Positions 53,495 to 62,101 are shown, counted from the first letter of the stretch. The stretch: DNA of 64,000 nt from an uncultured Clostridia bacterium (GCA_944384815.1 CALWUW010000012.1:48175-112174), one strand, 5' to 3'. The notes: generated by a model not told the origin, from the sequence alone. Numbers and translations: made by a program.

Positions 53495-55027
53495 TTGGTA
53501 GCAAAAGTGCACAGCATGGGGCTTTTTGGCATGGAGGCCTTTCCTGTGGAAACCGAAGCCGATCTGAGCCGGGGGCTGCCTGCATTTGAGGTGGTAGGCC
53601 TGCCGGATGCTTCCGTTCGGGAATCCCGGGATCGGGTGCGTTCTTCCATCCGAAACAGCGGATTTTCCTTCCCCACCAGCAGGATCACTGTAAACCTGGC
53701 GCCTGCGGATAAGCGAAAAGAAGGCTCTCTCTATGATTTGCCTATGCTGGCTGCCATTCTTTCTGCTTCCGGGCAGTGGGGTCCCCTTCCGGAAGACGCT
53801 GTATTCTTAGGAGAGCTTTCTCTTTCCGGCGCGCTGCGCCCCGTCCGCGGTGTGTTGCCCATGGCCATTCGCGCCCGGGAATTGGGTTTTAAGACACTTT
53901 TTCTTCCTGCGGAAAACGCCGGAGAAGGCGCCGTAGTGGAAGGGATCTCCGTAATACCGCTGCAAACCGTCACGGATCTTTTTCTGCACCTTTCTGGAAA
54001 GAAGGTGCTCTCTCCGGCTTCTCCTTTGCAAGATTCTTCGGAATCTCTGCCTCCCATGCCGGATTTTGCGGACGTGCGAGGCCAGGAAAAAGCCAAAAGA
54101 GCGCTGGAGATCGCAGCTGCCGGAGGGCATAACGTGCTGCTGATTGGCCCTCCCGGTTCCGGAAAAAGCATGCTGGCAAAACGTCTTCCCTCTATTTTAC
54201 CGGACATGACCTTTCAGGAAACCATTGAGGTGACCAAAATTCATTCCGTTGCCGGGATGCTTCCTCCCGGTTCTTCTCTGATCCGCCGACGTCCTTTTCG
54301 TTCTCCCCATCACACTATTTCCCCGCCCGGTCTTTCCGGGGGCGGAAGCATGCCTCGTCCCGGAGAAATCTCCCTGGCTCACCATGGTGTTTTATTTCTG
54401 GATGAACTGCCGGAATTTTCACGGGAAGCCATGGAAGTCCTTCGTCAGCCCATGGAAGACGGGCAAGTCACCATTTCCCGAGTCAGTGGCTCCGTTTCTT
54501 ACCCTTGTTCCACCATGCTGATTGCCGCCATGAATCCCTGCCCCTGCGGATATTTCGGGCACCCTTCCCGAAAATGCACCTGCTCCCCCAAAGCTGTAAG
54601 CCGATACCTTTCCAAAGTCAGCGGACCGCTTCTGGACCGACTGGATCTTCATGTGGAAGTTCCTCCCGTAGAATTTGAAAAGCTTACTTCCCAAACTCCG
54701 GGAGAGCCTTCCCGCCAGATCCGGGAACGGGTCAATCTGGCCCGGGAGCTACAGCAAAAGCGGTTACAGGGTACGGGAATTTCCTGCAATGCCAAAATCA
54801 CTCCCGATCATCTCCGGGAGCTTTGCCGGCTGAGCAAGGGAGGCGAAGCCCTTTTGAAAACCGCTTTTGAGAGATTGGGTCTTTCCGCCCGGGCCTATGA
54901 CCGTGTTCTGAAAGTTGCCCGGACTATTGCCGACCTGGAACAAAGTCCGGATATTCAGGCCGAACACGCGGCGGAGGCGGTGCAATACCGCAGCTTGGAT
55001 CGTAAATACTGGACCAAAGAACTATAA
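53495..55027 (+). CDS. comM: YifB/ComM-family Mg-chelatase-like AAA+ ATPase
   Basis: 510 residues. An N-terminal ChlI domain (LPAFEVVGLPDASVRESRDRV, NLAPADKRKEGSLYDLP) precedes the AAA+ core with Walker A GPPGSGKSM and Walker B LFLDELPEFS, then a Cys-rich zinc-like loop (NPCPCGYFGHPSRKCTCS) and the C-terminal lid. ComM homologues drive branch migration during transformation, which fits comEC 4 kb away. Translation probably starts at TTG 53495, with AGGAG about 10 nt before it. Confidence 0.92.
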   Translation: MVAKVHSMGLFGMEAFPVETEADLSRGLPAFEVVGLPDASVRESRDRVRSSIRNSGFSFPTSRITVNLAPADKRKEGSLYDLPMLAAILSASGQWGPLPEDAVFLGELSLSGALRPVRGVLPMAIRARELGFKTLFLPAENAGEGAVVEGISVIPLQTVTDLFLHLSGKKVLSPASPLQDSSESLPPMPDFADVRGQEKAKRALEIAAAGGHNVLLIGPPGSGKSMLAKRLPSILPDMTFQETIEVTKIHSVAGMLPPGSSLIRRRPFRSPHHTISPPGLSGGGSMPRPGEISLAHHGVLFLDELPEFSREAMEVLRQPMEDGQVTISRVSGSVSYPCSTMLIAAMNPCPCGYFGHPSRKCTCSPKAVSRYLSKVSGPLLDRLDLHVEVPPVEFEKLTSQTPGEPSRQIRERVNLARELQQKRLQGTGISCNAKITPDHLRELCRLSKGGEALLKTAFERLGLSARAYDRVLKVARTIADLEQSPDIQAEHAAEAVQYRSLDRKYWTKEL

Positions 55028-55046
55028 ATTTTCAAAACATTTATCA

Positions 55047-55083
55047 AAAAAGCTTTGCAAGCATCTCGCCTGCAAAGCTTTTT
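55047..55083. terminator. bidirectional terminator
   Basis: A perfect 13-bp stem (AAAAAGCTTTGCA, 55047-55059 with 55071-55083), with A/T runs on both flanks, between the converging comM and second ABC operon. Confidence 0.9.
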
Positions 55084-55103
55084 ATTTATTGAACGAAATT
55101 TGA

Positions 55104-55904
55104 TTATGTACGCATGGAGCCTTCTGCGGAATACCGCGCCAAAAATCGTTTTGTCCGTTCTTCTTTGGGGTGATCGATCACCTCTCTGGCCTCTCCTTGC
55201 TCCACAACTACGCCGTTATCCATGAAAATCACCCTGTCCGCCACATCCCGTGCAAACGCCATTTCATGGGTAACAATAATCATGGTGGTTTTGGCCTGAG
55301 ACAATCCACGGATCACTTTCAATACCTCACCGGTCAGCTCCGGATCCAGCGCAGATGTGGGTTCATCAAAGCACATAATATCCGGATTCATGGCTAAAGC
55401 TCTGGCGATGGCAACTCTTTGCTGCTGTCCGCCGGAAAGCTCGTGGGGATAATGAGAAGCCCTATCCTCCAAACCCATCTGCCGGAGCAAGTCCTCCGCC
55501 CGGCTGCGGATGTCCTGCAGGATCTCTTTTTTCCGGCTTTTAAAATCTTTTTCTTCCTTTGCCAGCAGTTCCGGTGCAAGCATAACATTTTCCAGCGCCG
55601 TATACTGAGGGAAAAGATGAAAAGACTGAAAAACCATTCCAAAGTGTAACCGTTTTCTGCGGATTTCTTTCTCTTTTTGCGCAGCCGGATCCTTAGCATC
55701 AAATAAAGTCTCTCCTGCTACGCAAATTCGCCCCTCATCCGGTGTTTCCAAAAAATTCAGGCAACGAAGAAGAGTGGTTTTCCCACTGCCGGAGGATCCG
55801 ATAATGGCTAAGGTTTGCCCCTTTTCCAGCTCAAAACTGATATTATGAAGAACGTTTACGTTCCCAAAATGTTTTTGAATATTCTGCACCTGTAAGATCG
55901 ACAT
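55104..55904 (-). CDS. amino-acid ABC transporter, ATP-binding protein (second system)
   Basis: 266 residues. Walker [11 protein letters not shown]-loop [10 protein letters not shown], signature LSGGQQQR, Walker [14 protein letters not shown] and switch His VTHEMAFA are intact. It has an insert of about 25 residues after the Q-loop ([15 protein letters not shown]) that the first system lacks. It is last gene of a binding protein-permease-ATPase operon. Confidence 0.94.
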   Translation of the reverse strand: MSILQVQNIQKHFGNVNVLHNISFELEKGQTLAIIGSSGSGKTTLLRCLNFLETPDEGRICVAGETLFDAKDPAAQKEKEIRRKRLHFGMVFQSFHLFPQYTALENVMLAPELLAKEEKDFKSRKKEILQDIRSRAEDLLRQMGLEDRASHYPHELSGGQQQRVAIARALAMNPDIMCFDEPTSALDPELTGEVLKVIRGLSQAKTTMIIVTHEMAFARDVADRVIFMDNGVVVEQGEAREVIDHPKEERTKRFLARYSAEGSMRT

Positions 55905-55916
55905 ACCGTCCCTCCT

Positions 55917-56639
55917 TTACCGGAAATACCCCAGCTTGCGTTCCACATATCCAAACAGCAGCGTTAGCACACCGACAAAAACCAAATAATAAACCCCGGT
56001 GTAAAACAGCGGCCAAATAAGACCATCGCTTTTCATAAAGCTCTCCCCTACCTTGATCAGCTCACTGACAGCGATGATCCTGGCCAGAGAAGTATCTTTT
56101 ACCAAGGTAATGATTTCATTGGACATAGGCGGCACGATCCGCTTTACCATTTGCAGCAAAGTGATCTTGAAGAAGATCTGCGGCCTTGTCATTCCCAAAA
56201 CCTGACCGGCTTCCCTCTGCCCTACCGGCACGCCTTCGATCCCGCCCCGGTAGATCACAGAAAAATAGCAGGAATAATTCAGTACAAAGGCCGCTACGGT
56301 AGCCACAAAGCGCCCGCCGTTTCCGGATCCCCAAATATTATTATCAAAAATAAGGCCCGGCCCGAAATAAATCAGCAAAAGCTGGAGCATCAGGGGAGTT
56401 CCCCGAATGATCCAAACCACTACATCCACCAAAAAGTGGATAGGACGAAACCCTGCCAAGCCCTTGAATATACCCGGCACACGGAAAAAACGAGACAAAA
56501 AGCGCAGCGGCGCCCATTTGCTCATAGAACCGAAAGCGATCACAAGCCCTAAAGGCAAAGAGAACAAAAGTGTCAGCGCAAACAGCTGCAAGGTCGTTCC
56601 CATCGCTTCCAAAAGCGCATTATTTACCGTCCAAAACAT
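55917..56639 (-). CDS. amino-acid ABC transporter, permease (second system)
   Basis: 240 residues with about five membrane segments, RGTPLMLQLLLIYF and the ATPase-contact loop GQREAGQVLGMTRPQIFFKITLLQ. Same family as the permease at 35838 but clearly divergent. It has an insert after the second membrane segment (FRVPGIFKGLAGFRPIHF). 12 bp separate it from the ATPase gene. Confidence 0.93.
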   Translation of the reverse strand: MFWTVNNALLEAMGTTLQLFALTLLFSLPLGLVIAFGSMSKWAPLRFLSRFFRVPGIFKGLAGFRPIHFLVDVVVWIIRGTPLMLQLLLIYFGPGLIFDNNIWGSGNGGRFVATVAAFVLNYSCYFSVIYRGGIEGVPVGQREAGQVLGMTRPQIFFKITLLQMVKRIVPPMSNEIITLVKDTSLARIIAVSELIKVGESFMKSDGLIWPLFYTGVYYLVFVGVLTLLFGYVERKLGYFR

Positions 56640-56667
56640 AACATCCTCCGTCCCCTATTTTGAAAAA

Positions 56668-56693
56668 GCAGAGAGCGGAGTTCCGCTCTCTGC
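56668..56693 (-). terminator. hairpin between binding-protein and permease genes (second system)
   Basis: A 12-bp stem GCAGAGAGCGGA with TCCGCTCTCTGC, followed by TTTTTC on the minus strand. It looks like a true but internal terminator, so read-through would set a binding-protein excess. Confidence 0.75.
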
Positions 56694-56713
56694 CCGTGTA
56701 TTTTGCGGGTGAT

Positions 56714-57508
56714 TTATTTCTGCTCAACAATATTGCTTTCGATCCCGTATTTTTCCGCCAATTCCATCATGGTGCCATCCTGATACAATTTCACAAACTG
56801 CTGGTTGATGAATTCCGCCAAATCCGAATCCTTACGGCACCCTACTCCGTAATCTTCCTCTTCCATTCTGATGGTGATCACCAGATCCGGATAGCTGGTT
56901 CCTTCTCCGATCATAGCGCCTGCCATCAACAGATCTACTACACAGGCTCCGGAGGTTCCTGCGGAAACTTCCATCAAAGCCGCGGCCTGATCCAGCACAT
57001 CATTGGTATTGAGGCCTTCCGCCTTAGCCGCCTTCTGACCAGCAGATCCGTCCTCCACAGCAATTAAAACATCTTTTAGGCTTTCTATCGTGCTGTATTT
57101 CTCCGCATTCTCTTTCTTCGTTACCACAACTTGCGCGTTTTTGGCATAAGGTTTGGTAGAGGATGCGCCCTCAAGGATTTCTTCGGTAATGGTCATTCCA
57201 TTCCACGCGCAATCAATGCTTTTGTTTTCCAATTCCATGAGCTTGTTGCCCCATTCGATCACCGTGAACTGCACTTCTACGCCCAGAGATTCTCCGACTT
57301 TTCTTGCCATGTCCGCATCAAAACCGATCCACTCACCGTTTTCGTCTTTGTAATCCATAGGAGCAAAATCCGTGATTCCTACCACCAGCGTGCCTTTATT
57401 TTTTATGTACTCCACATCTGACTGGTTCTCTTCTGCTTTGGAGCAAGCCGCCGCAGAAAGAAAAAGACATCCCGCCAGAATTGCCGCAATCCATCTCTTT
57501 ATTTTCAT
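56714..57508 (-). CDS. amino-acid ABC transporter substrate-binding lipoprotein (second system)
   Basis: 264 residues. Signal peptide and lipobox (FLSAAAC) place the lipid-modified Cys near residue 22. The family-3 binding fold shows TLVVGITDFAPMDYKDENG, GFDADMARKVGESLG, CAWNGMTITEE and a lysine-rich hinge. GGAGGAAT precedes the ATG. It probably binds a polar amino acid, perhaps different from that of the first system. Confidence 0.94.
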   Translation of the reverse strand: MKIKRWIAAILAGCLFLSAAACSKAEENQSDVEYIKNKGTLVVGITDFAPMDYKDENGEWIGFDADMARKVGESLGVEVQFTVIEWGNKLMELENKSIDCAWNGMTITEEILEGASSTKPYAKNAQVVVTKKENAEKYSTIESLKDVLIAVEDGSAGQKAAKAEGLNTNDVLDQAAALMEVSAGTSGACVVDLLMAGAMIGEGTSYPDLVITIRMEEEDYGVGCRKDSDLAEFINQQFVKLYQDGTMMELAEKYGIESNIVEQK

Positions 57509-57562
57509 CCATTATTCCTCCTTATTGCTTTCCCGACACAGATTCGGGAAGATTGCTTTTGT

Positions 57563-57591
57563 ATTTTACCATACTAATATGATAATGTAAA
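57563..57591 (-). promoter_or_regulatory. promoter of the second ABC operon
   Basis: Minus strand: TTTACA (57586-57591), 17 bp, TAAAAT (57563-57568), followed in the leader by a small hairpin TCCCGA...TCGGGA. Confidence 0.7.
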
Positions 57592-57717
57592 GAGGCGCTT
57601 TTTTATTTTCCTGCTCCTCCTACATTCGCGTGTTAACAGAATCTCTTTTTTCAGGGTTAAAAACCTATTCAAAAGGGAAAACTGTCAACGAAAACATATG
57701 CGAAGGGGAATGCAATC

Positions 57718-59322
57718 ATGGAAAAGCGAATTCTTGCGGTTTTATCGGGGCTGCTGTTGGGATTATTTATTTGCCAGCTCAGCGTATACTCCTCTTCCTC
57801 TAAACCGCAGCTGGCGCAGGCGGCCCAGCAACAAAGTCAGTACACCCTGACAGTCACAAAAACCCGGGGCACTATCTACGATACACAGCTTACTCCTCTG
57901 ACGGGAGGAAATTCCCGCTGGATCGCAGCTGTTTCTCCCGGCATGGAGACGCTTTCATCCCTGAATCAACTGTTCCCTCCCAAAGAAATGGAACCTATTC
58001 TTTCCAATTTTCAATCCGGTATTCCGTTTCTGCTGGAAATTCCCACTCTTGTATCCGTGCCGGGAATCCAGGCTTTCTCCGTAGAAAGCCGCTACACCCC
58101 AGACACTTTAGCCCCCCATGTTCTGGGATATCTGGATTCTTCCGGAGCCGGAGTATGCGGGATCGAAAAAGGATTTGACACAGCTCTCTCCCAAAATCAA
58201 GGAAAAATCACCGCCACATATCACGTAGACGCTTTGCAGAGAAGTCTGGGAAGCCAAGCGCCTGAAATCCAGGACACCTCCTATTTGGGGGATTCCGGTG
58301 TGGTTTTGACATTGGATGCCAGGATCCAGGAAATCGCCCAACAGGTAGGGGAAAAATATCTGAACAAAGGGGCTGTGGTAATCGCCCAGGTTCCGGACTG
58401 TTCTCTGAAAGCCGTAGCCAGCTTTCCGGACTACGCTCCCGATCAGCCAGCTACCGCTCTGAACGCCCCCGATTCTCCCCTACTGAACCGCGCTTTCAAC
58501 GCTTACACCGTGGGAAGTATTTTTAAATTGGTCTCCGCAGCGGCAGCTTTGGAGTACGGAATCTCCCCGGATACTCCCTACACTTGTTCCGGCGCCATTC
58601 TGGTCTCCCAAAGCCTTTTTCACTGTTTCAACGGAGGAAGCCACGGAGCGGAAGATATGAAAAGCGCACTTTCCAATTCCTGCAACGCCTACTTTGTAAA
58701 TTTGATGCAAATGCTTCCCTCTTCCCGCTTTTTGGAAATGGCCAAACAGCTGGGGTTTGGGCAAGAATTAGAAGTGGCGCCCGGGTGCATTTCTGTTTCC
58801 GGCGTCCTCCCTTCTTCCCAAACACTTTCTTATCCCAAGGGATTGGCTAATTTTTCCTTCGGGCAAGGAGAATTAACTGCTACCCCCATTCAAATTACAG
58901 CTTTGGTCAATACCATTGCGTCCGGCGGAGAATATGCACAGCCGTACTTATACCAAGGCCTGGTAGACGCTTCTCTGAACTACACCCATCAGCAAACGCC
59001 GGAAGCGCCTGTGCGTATTTTAAAAGAAAAGAATGCCCAATTTCTTCAGGAAGCCATGATCTCTTCCGCGGAAGAAGGAACCGGACGAAAGGGGAACCCT
59101 AAAGAAGTCGGCGGAGCCGGCGTAAAAACTGCTACCGCTCAAACAGGACAGTATGATGATGACGGAAACGAAATCGTTCAATGCTGGTACGCGGGCTTTT
59201 GGCCGGCAGAAAACCCTCAATATGTTATCACCGTCTTTGCTGAAGAAGGAGAAGGCGGCGGTGCCACCTGTGGTCCGGTCTTCCGGGAAATTGCGGAAAA
59301 ACTGTACGCTTTGCAGAATTAG
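57718..59322 (+). CDS. class B penicillin-binding protein (transpeptidase)
   Basis: 534 residues: one N-terminal membrane anchor (about 5-24), a pedestal with TKTRGTIYD, then the transpeptidase domain. The active-site Ser is in VGSIFKLV (SxxK), the second motif is SNSCN (SxN), and the third motif reads VKTATAQTG, that is KTA where KTG is usual. It cross-links peptidoglycan in division or sporulation; FtsI/PBP2/SpoVD-type roles cannot be separated. No PASTA domains. GGGG lies 9 nt before the ATG. It is a single gene with a hairpin downstream. Confidence 0.88.
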   Translation: MEKRILAVLSGLLLGLFICQLSVYSSSSKPQLAQAAQQQSQYTLTVTKTRGTIYDTQLTPLTGGNSRWIAAVSPGMETLSSLNQLFPPKEMEPILSNFQSGIPFLLEIPTLVSVPGIQAFSVESRYTPDTLAPHVLGYLDSSGAGVCGIEKGFDTALSQNQGKITATYHVDALQRSLGSQAPEIQDTSYLGDSGVVLTLDARIQEIAQQVGEKYLNKGAVVIAQVPDCSLKAVASFPDYAPDQPATALNAPDSPLLNRAFNAYTVGSIFKLVSAAAALEYGISPDTPYTCSGAILVSQSLFHCFNGGSHGAEDMKSALSNSCNAYFVNLMQMLPSSRFLEMAKQLGFGQELEVAPGCISVSGVLPSSQTLSYPKGLANFSFGQGELTATPIQITALVNTIASGGEYAQPYLYQGLVDASLNYTHQQTPEAPVRILKEKNAQFLQEAMISSAEEGTGRKGNPKEVGGAGVKTATAQTGQYDDDGNEIVQCWYAGFWPAENPQYVITVFAEEGEGGGATCGPVFREIAEKLYALQN

Positions 59323-59386
59323 TTCTTATGTGAAATACAGAACGGAGATATCCGCATATTTTTTGTTTAGGGCTTATGAAATGAAT

Positions 59387-59421
59387 GAGAGGGCAGAGAA
59401 AAACAATTTTCTCTGCCTCTC
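59387..59421 (+). terminator. hairpin downstream of the penicillin-binding protein gene
   Basis: A 15-bp stem with one bulged G (GAGAG-GCAGAGAAAA) and a short loop, 65 bp past the stop. The T-run after it is weak. Confidence 0.6.
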
Positions 59422-59455
59422 TTATGTATAATCAGAAAAAATCCGAATACACTGG

Positions 59456-59484
59456 TTGACTGATTTTTATTTTCGTGGTAGAAT
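59456..59484 (+). promoter_or_regulatory. promoter of the leader-methyltransferase unit
   Basis: TTGACT (59456-59461), 17 bp, TAGAAT (59479-59484) with TGG before the -10. It gives a leader of about 190 nt before the methyltransferase. Confidence 0.8.
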
Positions 59485-59513
59485 GACGAAAATAATTTTT
59501 GGAGGAAATATGT

Positions 59514-59546
59514 ATGACTTTTATCATCATTCGACGCAGACGATGA
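59514..59546 (+). CDS. 10-residue regulatory leader peptide (MTFIIIRRRR)
   Basis: ATG at 59514 has GGAGG exactly 8 nt upstream; the frame runs MTFIIIRRRR and stops at TGA 59544-59546. Four consecutive Arg end the peptide, recalling the Arg/Lys-x-Arg/Lys pattern of macrolide-arrest leader peptides. A rival ATG at 59510 lies only 4 nt from the GGAGG and opens a 70-codon frame that overlaps the methyltransferase start (to 59722). Size, position and the hairpins downstream argue for a translation-sensing leader; which peptide is made is inferred. Confidence 0.6.
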   Translation: MTFIIIRRRR

Positions 59547-59558
59547 CGCTTGTATCTG

Positions 59559-59675
59559 TTTCAGGTACAGGCTCGTTTTGCTGTGTGCCTGAAAGAATGA
59601 TGAAAAAGAAAACCTCTTTTTATCGTACTGTTAATGGCATACAGCTGTTAACAGTATTTTATTTTGGGAGGTTTT
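59559..59675 (+). promoter_or_regulatory. translational attenuator hiding the methyltransferase ribosome site
   Basis: Hairpin 1 pairs TTTCAGGTACA (59559-59569) with TGTGCCTGAAA (59584-59594), starting 13 nt after the leader stop. Hairpin 2 pairs AAAACCTC (59609-59616) with GAGGTTTT (59668-59675) and, inside, TACTGTTAA (59626-59634) with TTAACAGTA (59648-59656). Its 3' arm contains the GGGAGG ribosome site of the methyltransferase. A ribosome stalled near the leader end would disturb hairpin 1 and could free the site. Confidence 0.65.
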
Positions 59676-59681
59676 ATTATT

Positions 59682-60425
59682 ATGAAAATGTATCAATCTT
59701 CACTGAACCAGGTAATCTATAAAATGATCCATTTACCAAAAAATTCTTCGATCGTTGATTTAGGATGCAGAAATGCCGGATATCTCAACGGTATCATTGA
59801 AACATTTCCAGACAAAGTCGTCAAAGCAGTGGGGATCGATGTTACTGACAAAGAATTTGATGCTATTCCATATAGCTCACCGGTGGAACTAAAAATAATG
59901 AACTGTGCCAAGCCATTAGAACTTGAGGACAATGCCTTTGATTTGGTTTTAGCCAAAGATTTGCTGGAGTGTATCACCGATAAGCTAACTTTTGTCAAAG
60001 AAATATACAGAATTTTAAAACCGGGTGGTATGGTTCTTTGTATTAACACCGACTTTGACAGTACAATCTATAACGGAGAAAACAAAGACTTAATCACAAA
60101 GGTGCTGCACGCGTATGCTATTACAAAACAAAGTTGGATGGATGATCTTGACAGCTGGATGGGCAGAAGAACATACAGTATCTTTCACAATTCCGGATTG
60201 TTCAAAAGCAGCATAATGGTTCACAGCATAGTGGAAACCGAATATGCTGAAGGCAAATTTGGTTATGATTTCAGCAAAAATATCGGCTGGCTTGTAGAGG
60301 AAAATACGGGCGTACTCACAAAAGAGGAATATACCCAATTTATCAACAACCTGATAGAAGCCCACAAATCAGGAACTTATTTGTATTCAAAGCCTTACTA
60401 CATTTACCAAGGCATAAAAAAGTAG
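59682..60425 (+). CDS. class I SAM-dependent methyltransferase under leader control
   Basis: 247 residues. Motif I is SSIVDLGCRNAGYLNGI, followed by VGIDVTD (acidic loop), FDLVLAKDLLECI and the post-motif ILKPGGMVLCINTDFD, a type-11 methyltransferase pattern. It lacks the Erm N6-adenine motif (NIPY), so it is not a standard Erm enzyme. The GGGAGG site is buried in a hairpin. An RNA or small-molecule target is possible; the leader architecture suggests a link to ribosome-targeting drugs. It is not recognised further. Confidence 0.8.
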   Translation: MKMYQSSLNQVIYKMIHLPKNSSIVDLGCRNAGYLNGIIETFPDKVVKAVGIDVTDKEFDAIPYSSPVELKIMNCAKPLELEDNAFDLVLAKDLLECITDKLTFVKEIYRILKPGGMVLCINTDFDSTIYNGENKDLITKVLHAYAITKQSWMDDLDSWMGRRTYSIFHNSGLFKSSIMVHSIVETEYAEGKFGYDFSKNIGWLVEENTGVLTKEEYTQFINNLIEAHKSGTYLYSKPYYIYQGIKK

Positions 60426-60500
60426 TTTTCATTCACCAAAATTTTCCACTTAGTCACAAGGTCAGGCATCGTTAACAATTGCTTGAATTTCAAAATTCTA

Positions 60501-60529
60501 TTTACAAGCAAGCTAAGATGCGTTATACT
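60501..60529 (+). promoter_or_regulatory. promoter of the fluoride riboswitch transcript
   Basis: TTTACA (60501-60506), 17 bp, TATACT (60524-60529). The expected start near 60535 coincides with the first bases of the aptamer. Confidence 0.75.
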
Positions 60530-60534
60530 ATCGC

Positions 60535-60626
60535 TGGGAATGAAGTTCTCCCTTGGGTGACCTAAACCGCTTTTTAAGCTGATGACTTCTGCGATTCTAC
60601 ATTCGCAGAAAAGCATCAGCTTTTTT
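60535..60626 (+). promoter_or_regulatory. fluoride (crcB-type) riboswitch with terminator platform
   Basis: GGGAATGAAGTTCTCCC, then AAACCGC and GCTGATGACTTCTGC reproduce the conserved order of the fluoride aptamer. GAAGT (60542-60546) can pair with ACTTC (60585-60589), as in the closing helix of known examples. The 3' part of the aptamer (60578-60594) also pairs with 60603-60620 to form a nested terminator (GCTGATG with CATCAGC, TTCTGCGA with TCGCAGAA) followed by TTTTTT. The two folds exclude each other, so fluoride should turn transcription on. Confidence 0.88.
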
Positions 60627-60647
60627 GCGTTTAAAGGAGGAACATTC

Positions 60648-61853
60648 GTGTTAACATCCCTAGCGTTTATTTTTCTTGTGGGGCTGTCAATGGCCGCCAT
60701 CTGCCAAAAGCTGAAGCTGCCCCGGATCATCGGTATGTTGATTACCGGTATTGTGTTAGGACCTTATGTGTTAAATCTGCTTGACCCGTCCATCCTGTCC
60801 ATTTCCTCTGATCTGCGTCAAATGGCTCTCATTATTATTCTATTGAAAGCAGGGCTTTCTCTCAATCTGAACGACTTAAAAAAAGTAGGGCGGCCTGCAA
60901 TTATGATGGCCTGTGTTCCGGCCAGTTGTGAGATTCTGGCTTTTGTTCTCTTTGCTCCCTATATTTTGGGGATCACAAAAATCGAGGCGGCCGTAATGGG
61001 AGCCGTTCTGGGGGCGGTCTCTCCGGCAATTGTTGTGCCACGCATGGTTCAGCTGATAGACACTAAATACGGCACCGGAAAAAGCATACCGCAGCTTATT
61101 ATGGCAGGAGCTTCCTGTGACGATATTTTTGTAATCGTCCTGTTTTCGACGTTTACCAGTATGGCACAAAGCGGCAGCGCGAATTTTATGGATTTTGCAA
61201 ACATCCCTATCTCCATTATCCTGGGAATTGCACTGGGGGCTGTTACTGGATATCTTCTCAGCCTGTTTTTTGAAACAGCGTATGCGCACAGACACTATGT
61301 CCGCAACAGCATGAAAATGATCGTTGTTTTAGGGGTGTCATTTCTGCTTATGGCTATTGAAACATGGCTGGAAGATATTGTGTCGGTATCCGGTTTGCTT
61401 GCTGTGGTAAGCATGGCCTGTGTTATTAAAATCAAAAGCGCCGCTTTTGTGTCAAAACGACTATCTGAAAAATTCGGTAAACTTTGGCTGGCGGCAGAAG
61501 TGATCTTATTTGTACTGGTTGGCGCCGCTGTTGATATTCGTTATACGCTTGATGCTGGTATTGCGTCCGTATGGATGATTTTCACAGCCCTTATTTTCCG
61601 TTCGGCAGGAGTTGCCCTCTGTTTGGTAAAAACACCTTTGACAAAAAAGGAACGCCTTTTCTGTATGATCGCCTATCTTCCCAAAGCAACGGTACAGGCG
61701 GCTATTGGTTCCGTACCTCTTGCCATGGGGCTGTCCTGCGGACAAATCGTTCTGTCTGTTGCTGTGCTGGCGATTTTGATCACGGCTCCGTTGGGGGCAC
61801 TGGGGATAGACCTGACTTACAAGCGTTTCTTAAAAAAAGAAAAAGAGCAGTAG
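60648..61853 (+). CDS. cation/proton antiporter (CPA type), fluoride-responsive
   Basis: 401 residues with about twelve membrane segments. RIIGMLITGIVLGPYVLNLLDP and the segment with GAVSPAIVVPRMV and GASCDDIFVIVLFS (paired acidic residues in the ion site) are typical of the CPA1/CPA2 antiporter family. GTG at 60648 is the start: AAAGGAGG lies 9 nt upstream and the riboswitch terminator lies before it. Antiporters are a known though less common gene class behind fluoride riboswitches, beside CrcB/Fluc and CLC-F. Whether it exports fluoride or restores pH and cation balance under fluoride is open. Confidence 0.9.
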   Translation: MLTSLAFIFLVGLSMAAICQKLKLPRIIGMLITGIVLGPYVLNLLDPSILSISSDLRQMALIIILLKAGLSLNLNDLKKVGRPAIMMACVPASCEILAFVLFAPYILGITKIEAAVMGAVLGAVSPAIVVPRMVQLIDTKYGTGKSIPQLIMAGASCDDIFVIVLFSTFTSMAQSGSANFMDFANIPISIILGIALGAVTGYLLSLFFETAYAHRHYVRNSMKMIVVLGVSFLLMAIETWLEDIVSVSGLLAVVSMACVIKIKSAAFVSKRLSEKFGKLWLAAEVILFVLVGAAVDIRYTLDAGIASVWMIFTALIFRSAGVALCLVKTPLTKKERLFCMIAYLPKATVQAAIGSVPLAMGLSCGQIVLSVAVLAILITAPLGALGIDLTYKRFLKKEKEQ

Positions 61854-61855
61854 TA

Positions 61856-61954
61856 AGATATATTGAAAAAGGTGCAGCTGCGATAAAATGGCTGCATGGT
61901 ATTTACGGGGAAAGCTATGAAAACATCCGTTTCCTGCCAAAACAAAAAGGATAA
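61856..61954 (+). pseudogene. possible 3' remnant of an unidentified gene
   Basis: Directly after the antiporter stop, a 32-codon frame reads RYIEKGAAAIKWLHGIYG and then ESYENIRFLPKQKG before a stop. It has protein-like composition but no start codon or ribosome site. It may be the tail of a gene cut by insertion of the antiporter unit. Confidence 0.3.
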
Positions 61955-62101
61955 ACATAATTGCAATGCAAATACGCTCTTTTTCTGTGAAGAGGCACTT
62001 GTACCATAAAAGGTTTGCCCTATAATTCGTCTAAATCAGACGGGATGGGGCGAAATATTCAACATTAAAAGCCATGCCTTCGCCGAAGCTGTTTTGTATA
62101 T

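Noticed and set aside
59682-60425. Erm-type 23S rRNA methyltransferase
   Set aside because: Despite the leader, the N6-adenine motif IV (N-I/L-P-Y/F) is absent and the fold pattern is type 11; only a general methyltransferase call is justified.
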